This document shows positions 23,965 through 29,419 of a stretch of DNA of 29,419 nt, one piece after another. The position numbers were made by a program, and so were the translations under genes. The stretch's first letter is position 1, and each line of letters opens with the position of its first letter. Source of the DNA: JAFGSG01 sp964626055 (GTDB lineage: Bacteria > Spirochaetota > UBA4802 > JAFGDQ01); the NCBI GenBank assembly GCA_964626055.1, contig CAZVDF010000041.1:1-29419 (forward strand), read 5' to 3'. The notes beneath the pieces are model-generated. The model was not told the DNA's origin. It did not search any database and saw nothing but the letters and a program-made list of their open reading frames with translations.

Positions 23965-24680
23965 TTTTGGACCCCCAATTAAAACATTATTCTTTATAAC
24001 AATTAAAAATTAATTCGATAATTAAGATTAATCAATAACGGATTTTAAATTAAGAAAATGATGGAATTCTTTTACGACTGATAATGGCAGGTCATTACGT
24101 TTAATCATTCCGGGATTTGATCCGTTTAATCAATAAGATCGAATAAAAGGGATCCTTCTGTCGTAGATGCCGTAAACTTTAGGAACATATACTTATCGTT
24201 ATAAGAAACTTTCTTGATAAAAATTATTTTTTTCGGGATAAAATATTCTTTTTTAAAGCCGTTTTTAATCGGGAAGTTAACCTAGGGGTGGATTTATTCG
24301 AATTTTTATTAATTTAATATAATTAAATTTATTTAAATTTAATTAAAATTATGCTTGCTTGTTGAATATATATATATTATATTCGATGTAAAATGATAAT
24401 GCTTAATTAGTATTTATATGGCGATTTACACATAATTTCGAATTGGAAAATAAATTTATTCCTTAATGATAGGTTTTGAGACGCACTCTTAATATTATAA
24501 AAGCAAATTAATAATTCATCAGGAACAATTATATCATGACATCCGGATTTAAAACCGGCAGTGATTTTTACTGAGATTGAAGTGTTTTATCTGTTAAATT
24601 TTTTTATTGAATAATTTTTTTTGAATTATTGTATTGCCATTCAATTTTAGAAATACGTTATCAACGATGTCATAATTATC
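23965..24680. other. 716-base AT-rich region without a gene
   Basis: No open frame of note on either strand. It presumably holds promoters for the minus-strand helical paralogs and the plus-strand XRE-cupin gene. A single copy of the dispersed terminus motif lies at 24472-24490. I could not find a matching inverted partner for it here. Confidence 0.5.
24472..24490 (-). repeat. Dispersed terminus-like motif
   Basis: The minus strand reads AAGAGTGCGTCTCAAAACC, close to the plus-strand motifs at 18757 and 17426. Ends of the form GAG..GTCTCAAAA are common among some insertion sequence families, but no transposase is near. Confidence 0.4.
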
Positions 24681-25235
24681 ATGGAAATCGGATATTACTT
24701 AAAGAAATTACGCAAAGAAAAGAGTTATACTTTAAACGAAGTTGCAGAGAAAACGGATACTTCAGCCAGTCTGCTTTCTCAGATAGAAAATGACAAAGCT
24801 TTGCCGTCGCTTACATCGCTTCAGTTATTATTGAGGTTTTACGGCATCGGATTGTCTGCGTTTTTTAACCAGATGGAAAAAGAAGATTTTCTGGTAATAA
24901 GGAAAAAAAATGCCGAGGTTTTCAGCGAGGACTCGGGTAAAGTCAACATTATGTTCTTGGCGTCCAAACTCCAGAATACAAATAAAGTTTCCTATAAAGC
25001 AGTTTTAGAGCCTAAATCGGATCTGAAAATTGCGGTGCTGGATGAAAACATAGCAGGCGAACGCTTCATTTTTGTAATATCCGGTTCAATTGAAGTGGCC
25101 TTGAAAAATGAGCCGCCTGTAATTTTAGCGAATGATGATTCAATAATATTCAGATCCGCTATCTCATGTAAAATTACAAACAGAGGCCTCCGGTCGTCGC
25201 ATATATTGATATCCGGAACGCCCCCGATCTTTTAA
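24681..25235 (+). CDS. XRE-family regulator with cupin domain
   Basis: A 184-residue regulator, complete, and a paralog of the gene interrupted at 9503. HTH_3 lies at about 5-59 (YTLNEVAEKTDTSASLLSQI); the cupin_2 domain at about 105-180 includes GERFIFVISGSIEV. Both paralogs share LASKLQNT/N, SCKIT and an end in SG-x-PPIF; here the stop follows directly. Effector unknown. The start has no visible Shine-Dalgarno, as in the paralog. It is followed at once by its own terminator and stands alone, so its targets may be itself, the OmpA gene downstream or distant loci. Confidence 0.92.
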   Translation: MEIGYYLKKLRKEKSYTLNEVAEKTDTSASLLSQIENDKALPSLTSLQLLLRFYGIGLSAFFNQMEKEDFLVIRKKNAEVFSEDSGKVNIMFLASKLQNTNKVSYKAVLEPKSDLKIAVLDENIAGERFIFVISGSIEVALKNEPPVILANDDSIIFRSAISCKITNRGLRSSHILISGTPPIF

Positions 25236-25253
25236 TTGATCGGTTATTTTTTT
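25224..25253 (+). terminator. Intrinsic terminator of XRE-cupin gene
   Basis: CCGATC-TTTTAATT-GATCGG followed by TTATTTTTTT. The left stem overlaps the last codons and the stop codon lies in the loop. Confidence 0.8.
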
Positions 25254-25265
25254 AAGAAAATCAAC

Positions 25266-25293
25266 TTGACAATTGTTTTAATTATACTAAAAT
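25266..25293 (+). promoter_or_regulatory. Predicted sigma70-type promoter of small OmpA gene
   Basis: TTGACA at 25266-25271, a 16-base spacer and TAAAAT at 25288-25293, placed right after the preceding terminator and about 58 bases before the ATG. Confidence 0.55.
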
Positions 25294-25350
25294 ATTTTAA
25301 GTGAAAGTAAAAATTATATTTTTTAATAAATTTTAATGGAGGAAAAAATT

Positions 25351-25851
25351 ATGAGAACAAATTTTATATTTTCTGTTTTAATTGCTGTTCTATTCGTAAT
25401 CGGTTGCGCAAGCTCGCCCGCGCAACAGCCGGCAAAGGATGCCGGTCCCGCCATGCCCGACCTATCTACGCAAAATCAGCAGCTTGCAAATTATTCGATT
25501 GGCGGTTTTGCATATAAAAGCTCAAAGCTGGATAACGCGAAGTGGGATGTCTGGGCATATAAGGCAGCGCCTGTCGTAAAAGAAATAATCGCGAAACTGC
25601 CGGAAGGTTATGTTCTGCAGGTAACCGGGCACACGGATGCAAGCGGTCCCGAGGAGCCGGTAGGGGACAAACCGGGTAATTTAAAAATTTCTACAGACAG
25701 GGCAAAGACGGTTTACGATGCGCTTAAAAGAGCAAAGATTAATTCGCCGAAAATCACTTATAAGGGAATAGGTTCGTCGGAGCTTTTACCCAATTTTGAT
25801 TCCAGAGCGGCAGAGCAGAGGAGAGTTAGTTTTAAAATTGAGCGTCAATAA
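25351..25851 (+). CDS. Small OmpA-family lipoprotein
   Basis: A 166-residue predicted lipoprotein: signal 1-18, Cys19 in VIGCASS, a short Pro/Ala/Gln linker, then a single OmpA-type domain (about 45-165) with VTGHTDASGPEEP, ISTDRAKTVYDAL and AEQRRVSFKI. It resembles Pal in size but lacks tol genes nearby, so I leave it unnamed. I take the ATG at 25351, which has GGAGG upstream; an in-frame ATG at 25336 would place the Shine-Dalgarno inside the gene. It has its own promoter and terminator, so it is a single-gene unit. Confidence 0.9.
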   Translation: MRTNFIFSVLIAVLFVIGCASSPAQQPAKDAGPAMPDLSTQNQQLANYSIGGFAYKSSKLDNAKWDVWAYKAAPVVKEIIAKLPEGYVLQVTGHTDASGPEEPVGDKPGNLKISTDRAKTVYDALKRAKINSPKITYKGIGSSELLPNFDSRAAEQRRVSFKIERQ

Positions 25852-25919
25852 AATATTTAATTGAAAATAGGATTTATAAAATCCTCCGGACAGAGTTAAC
25901 ACTTCTGTTTTTACAAATT

Positions 25920-25949
25920 AAAGCTGGATATTTTATCCGGCTTTTTTTT
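25920..25949 (+). terminator. Intrinsic terminator of small OmpA gene
   Basis: AAAGC-T-GGAT, loop ATTTT, ATCC-G-GCTTTTTTTT: a ten-pair stem including one T-G pair and an eight-base T-tract. On the opposite strand the tract is weaker, so termination is mainly for the plus-strand gene. Confidence 0.85.
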
Positions 25950-25970
25950 AATTATTGAATCTGAATAAAA

Positions 25971-25990
25971 GGAGTCATCTCAAAATTATC
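25971..25990 (+). repeat. Dispersed terminus-like motif
   Basis: GGAGTCATCTCAAAATTATC shares CATCT-(T/C)-AAAATTAT with both ends of the inverted repeat at 6943-7156. It lies between the OmpA terminator and the convergent serine hydrolase gene. Confidence 0.35.
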
Positions 25991-26005
25991 AATTTGAGCG
26001 AGTTC

Positions 26006-27304
26006 TTAGTTAAACAGTATTCTGTAGGATTCCCTGAATATCTCTTCCTCAATTAAATAAAATCCTGATCTGCCTATCGCATGATCCCCGCCGTTCATAA
26101 TAAATACAATCCCGAATTTTTTTTGAGGGCTGAAATACATTGCGCTTAAAAGACCCATTGCATCGCCGATATGGCCATACATGCGTACCCCGGGAATAAG
26201 ATCGTCAGTAATATGTATAAACAGGCCTTTCTGTTTGTATAATCCGTAGAAACCATAGCCTTCCCAATGTGGTTTTAACATTAAGTCGACGGTTGATTCT
26301 TTTAATATTCGCACGCAACGCTTTTCGGAAATATATATCCCGCCGTAAATAAACAATTCCATTATTTTTGCCAATCCGATTGCGCGCGTTCTTAATCCGC
26401 CGTGCGGGCCCAGAAATGTCGGATTGGTCCCGGGGATGTAATTCGAAAGATCGACCGGAGCCGGTTTTTTCCCCATATAATTCTCCGCAACCGCATAGGG
26501 AGTATTGGCATCATCCAGTTCATAAACTACAGCTACTCTATTTATATTTTTGACTTTCTGGATAGTGAAACCTCCACGCATTCCAAGAGGCTCAAGTATT
26601 TCCAGATTTATAAATTGATCGAATCTTTTGCCGGATACTTTCCCGACTATGGCGCCTGCAAGAACTGTCGCAAAGTTGCTGTATTCAAAAGCAGCTCCGG
26701 GTGAAGCATTGAGCCAGATGGCACGGTTATAATACCTGCCGCCCGGGGTAAACAGTTCCTTCATGGGAGGCGGATTTTGCGAGCGGCTCTCTTTCATAAA
26801 TTTATAGCTTACTCCTTCGTCGCTTATGCCGGACGTATGGGTCATCAGATGGCGTATTGTTATCGGCATATCGGGGAATTTCGGATTACGCACGCTGTAG
26901 CCGAGATATTTATTTATATCGTCTTCGATACTATTGATCTTACCTTCTTCAATTAATTTCATTATTGCAATGCCTGTTATGATCTTCGATACGGAAGCAA
27001 CAAAGAAAATAGTGTCGTCGTTTACTTTTATTTTCCGGTTCAGGTCCGCATATCCGTAATTATATATATAGCGGACTTCACCCTCCCTGTAGCCGAGGAC
27101 TTTCATTCCGACAACATGGTTCTCTTCCGCTATTGTTTGAAGTGTTTTGAAATCTGCAGGCTTGTAATTATTTTTATAACATGAAAGGGGGAATAATAGT
27201 AAGATTAAATATAATAGGAATGCATATTTTATGGTTTGAAAATAAATTAAATTCCAGTTCTTAATTGAGTTTAGCATGTTAATTACCGACGAGTTCATTC
27301 TCAT
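26006..27304 (-). CDS. Beta-lactamase-fold serine hydrolase lipoprotein
   Basis: About 432 residues of the class C beta-lactamase/DD-peptidase/esterase superfamily (Pfam Beta-lactamase). The active-site pieces are Ser and Lys in FVASVSKIITGIAI (SxxK), Tyr in EYSNFATVLAG (YxN) and HIG in YGHIGDAMGLL, standing for the KTG box. Also typical are RHLMTHTSGI and PGAAFEYSN. A hydrophobic stretch (YAFLLYLILLLFPLSC) ends in a lipobox Cys, so it is likely membrane-anchored and periplasmic. The frame opens with GTG at 27331; ATGs at 27304, 27298 and 27277 are more plausible, none with a clear ribosome binding site. Substrate may be a peptide, ester or cell-wall piece. True beta-lactamase activity is not implied. 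Confidence 0.88.
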   Translation of the reverse strand: MRMNSSVINMLNSIKNWNLIYFQTIKYAFLLYLILLLFPLSCYKNNYKPADFKTLQTIAEENHVVGMKVLGYREGEVRYIYNYGYADLNRKIKVNDDTIFFVASVSKIITGIAIMKLIEEGKINSIEDDINKYLGYSVRNPKFPDMPITIRHLMTHTSGISDEGVSYKFMKESRSQNPPPMKELFTPGGRYYNRAIWLNASPGAAFEYSNFATVLAGAIVGKVSGKRFDQFINLEILEPLGMRGGFTIQKVKNINRVAVVYELDDANTPYAVAENYMGKKPAPVDLSNYIPGTNPTFLGPHGGLRTRAIGLAKIMELFIYGGIYISEKRCVRILKESTVDLMLKPHWEGYGFYGLYKQKGLFIHITDDLIPGVRMYGHIGDAMGLLSAMYFSPQKKFGIVFIMNGGDHAIGRSGFYLIEEEIFRESYRILFN

Positions 27305-27504
27305 CAAAACCGAAATCCGCTGCGGTGACACATTCTATGAGAATTTATAGGAAACTGCTGGTTTTATCAACTATATTTTAAAAATAAGTTTTTATCAGCG
27401 GGCGTGTTACCTCAGGGCGCTCTTCATCCTGCAGATTAAAAAATAGATTGTAGTTTATTTACGTATATTCTCTTATGGCTTTTTAATGTTAAAAGGATAA
27501 TTTA

Positions 27505-29154
27505 ATGAAAAACAGTAAATTTAACGAGCTGGGTTTGTCGGATGCCACGCTTGCAGTGCTCGATAAAAGAGGATTTGAAGAGCCTACCGAGATACAGGAG
27601 AAAGCGATACCGGTTCTTATGACAGGCGATATCGATATAATATGCCAGGCTCAGACAGGCACAGGGAAAACAGCTGCGTTCGGACTTCCTCTTCTTGAAA
27701 AGCTTGCTAAAAACACAAAACATGTACAGGCGCTCATACTTACTCCTACCAGGGAGCTTGCCATACAGGTTTCGGAGGAAATAAATTCTTTCAGGGGAAA
27801 AAGAAAGTTCCAGATAATACCCGTTTACGGGGGCCAGTCGATAACGGATCAGCTCCGGCGTCTTGAGAAAGGAGTGGATGTCGTAGTAGGAACTCCTGGC
27901 AGAATATTCGACCATATTAAAAGAAAAAGCCTGCAACTCGACCAGGTGTCTTTTGTAATTCTGGATGAAGCCGATGAAATGCTCAACATGGGATTTATCG
28001 ATGAAGTAGAGGACATACTAAAACACGTCAATCCGTCAAGAAGAACTCTTTTATTCTCCGCAACGATGCCGGATCGCATTGTAAGCATAGCAAAGAATCA
28101 CATGCGGGAATACAAGATCATTGCCGCACAGAAGGGCGGGCTGACTGTTGATCTTACGGACCAGATTTATTTTGAAGTATCGGAGTCCGATAAATTCGAA
28201 TCCATGTGCAGAATAATCGACATTGAAAAAGATTTTTACGGCCTCATATTCTGCCGCACAAAAGTCGCGGTTGACGAGCTTTCCAACAGGCTTAACGACA
28301 GGGGGTACGAATCCGAAGCCATTCACGGCGATCTCTCGCAAAGCCAGAGGGAGCGCATTCTGGATAAATTCAAAAAACGCAGAGCCAGCATTCTTGTAGC
28401 TACCGACGTTGCCGCGAGAGGCATTGATGTCAGCGATCTTACGCATGTCATTAACTACTCGCTCCCTCAGGATCCGGAAGCCTATGTGCACCGCATCGGC
28501 AGAACAGGAAGGGCGGGGAAAAAGGGTGTGGCCATTACCTTTATAAGTCCGTGGGAGAATAAAAAGCTGAAATCCATAAGCAATCTTACGAAGACAGCCA
28601 TACGCAGGGAAAAGGTCCCGTCGGTCTCGGATATTATAGTAAGGAAAATTTCCATATTGCAGAATGAACTGAACGATATTATTAATTTAAAGGCGCATCA
28701 GGATTACATAAGCACCGCACTGAAGCTTGTTGAAGATAACGATCCGCTCAATGTGCTTGCTGCAATGCTAAAATACGCGCTTGAAGACGAACTTAATGAA
28801 AAGAAATATAAGGATATTAAAGAAGTTTCCAAAATCGGCGACGGCAGGGGGAAGGATTCGGTCAGACTTTTTGTGTCTTTCGGACAAAAAGACGGTATCA
28901 ATCCGAAAAAGCTGTTAAAACTGATAAATAATGAAACAAAAATTCCGGCAGGGAAAATAAACAGCATTAAAGTGATGGACAGTTATTCTTTTTTAACCGT
29001 GCCTGCCGCAGAGGCGGAAATAATAGTGAACTCTTTTAGAACAAAAAAATCCGCCAAAAAACCTATTATTGAATTTGCATCTGATCCGAATAAAAAATCA
29101 AAAAAGAAATCGAAGCGCGACAGGAAAAGGAAAAAGGCTAAAAATTATTGTTGA
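27505..29154 (+). CDS. deaD: DEAD-box ATP-dependent RNA helicase
   Basis: A 549-residue helicase of the DeaD/CsdA type. In order: Q-motif (FEEPTEIQ), motif I AQTGTGKT (49-56), Ia PTRELA, II DEAD (154-157), III SAT, IV region with IHGDLSQSQRERIL, V ATDVAARGIDV and VI HRIGRTGRAG. A DbpA-type RNA-binding domain follows at about 455-525 (VRLFVSFGQKDGINPKKLL), and a strongly basic tail (KKSKKKSKRDRKRKKAKN) would add non-specific RNA contact. Such enzymes unwind structured RNA in ribosome assembly, mRNA decay or cold adaptation. AAGGAT precedes the ATG. It stands alone, with no terminator seen in the following bases. The DbpA domain is shared by DeaD and DbpA; length and tail favour DeaD. Confidence 0.95.
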   Translation: MKNSKFNELGLSDATLAVLDKRGFEEPTEIQEKAIPVLMTGDIDIICQAQTGTGKTAAFGLPLLEKLAKNTKHVQALILTPTRELAIQVSEEINSFRGKRKFQIIPVYGGQSITDQLRRLEKGVDVVVGTPGRIFDHIKRKSLQLDQVSFVILDEADEMLNMGFIDEVEDILKHVNPSRRTLLFSATMPDRIVSIAKNHMREYKIIAAQKGGLTVDLTDQIYFEVSESDKFESMCRIIDIEKDFYGLIFCRTKVAVDELSNRLNDRGYESEAIHGDLSQSQRERILDKFKKRRASILVATDVAARGIDVSDLTHVINYSLPQDPEAYVHRIGRTGRAGKKGVAITFISPWENKKLKSISNLTKTAIRREKVPSVSDIIVRKISILQNELNDIINLKAHQDYISTALKLVEDNDPLNVLAAMLKYALEDELNEKKYKDIKEVSKIGDGRGKDSVRLFVSFGQKDGINPKKLLKLINNETKIPAGKINSIKVMDSYSFLTVPAAEAEIIVNSFRTKKSAKKPIIEFASDPNKKSKKKSKRDRKRKKAKNYC

Positions 29155-29191
29155 TTACTTTTAACTCTTTCCAGAAAATTGGGAATTGCCT

Positions 29192-29241
29192 TCACTCCCC
29201 CCTATCCTCGTGCGAAGCCTCCCCTTGGGACTGAGGGGGCA
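29192..29241. repeat. GC-rich C-run/G-run patch
   Basis: Directly after the helicase, a short island of CTCCCCCC and CCTCCCC followed by GAGGGGG stands out in very AT-rich DNA. CCCC can pair with GGGG around ten bases. It may be an intergenic repeat relic; no second copy is in the window. Confidence 0.3.
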
Positions 29242-29419
29242 CCATCGCTGAAACTTATGTTTTAGTATTTTAAAAACAGTATTAAGATTATTTTTTAATT
29301 CTTCATTCATATATTACCATATATCTTTGGTAAATTCCATAAAGTGATTCGGGAGTATTATTTCTTTATTTATAATTGGTTTTCTATATTATTCCTTATC
29401 TATTATCATTAATAAATTA

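Noticed and set aside
26006..27304. Antibiotic-resistance beta-lactamase
   Set aside because: The fold and SxxK/YxN motifs are shared by many esterases and peptidases; lipoprotein anchoring and HIG in place of KTG give no reason to infer resistance.

Overview
The window looks like a draft contig from a Gram-negative bacterium with AT-rich intergenic DNA and frequent GGAGG-type ribosome binding sites. Evidence for an outer membrane is three OmpA-family proteins and several lipoprotein signal peptides. A run of 100 Ns at 9403-9502 marks a scaffold gap, so this is probably a metagenome or draft assembly. I cannot assign a phylum from sequence reading alone. No rRNA, tRNA, CRISPR array, phage gene or intact transposase was seen.

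Layout. 161-2984 (minus): a FIST-domain sensor followed by a PAS/histidine kinase/receiver hybrid. 3528-6711 (minus): an isochorismatase-like hydrolase, a ClC chloride channel or antiporter, and a CapA-like lipoprotein. 7185-14395: a divergent carbohydrate locus. On the minus strand are a fused trehalose-6-phosphate synthase/phosphatase, an XRE-cupin regulator cut by the gap, and small membrane proteins. On the plus strand are a DUF5752 protein, trehalose synthase TreT and glycogen synthase GlgA. 14429-18686: a helical cytosolic protein, a broken MscS remnant, two coiled-coil OmpA proteins and an intact MscS channel. 18956-19654: a Spy-like lipoprotein made of two tandem repeats. 20159-23964 (minus): a NarL-type two-component pair preceded by two tandem paralogs of an unrecognised helical family. 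24681-25851: a second XRE-cupin regulator and a small OmpA lipoprotein. 26006-27304 (minus): a beta-lactamase-fold serine hydrolase lipoprotein. 27505-29154: a DEAD-box RNA helicase.

How it fits together. Much of the content fits envelope and osmotic homeostasis: two independent trehalose routes, glycogen synthesis, MscS and ClC channels, OmpA-type peptidoglycan anchors and a Spy-like periplasmic protein. This is an inference from family functions and proximity. It is not proof of one regulon.

The least explained material is (i) the tandem paralog pair upstream of the NarX-like kinase, (ii) the internal duplication in DUF5752 and in the Spy-like protein, and (iii) a set of palindromic intergenic elements. 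The last group includes a 214-base inverted repeat, a three-way-junction element with a partial second copy, and dispersed terminus-like motifs that could be non-autonomous mobile elements.
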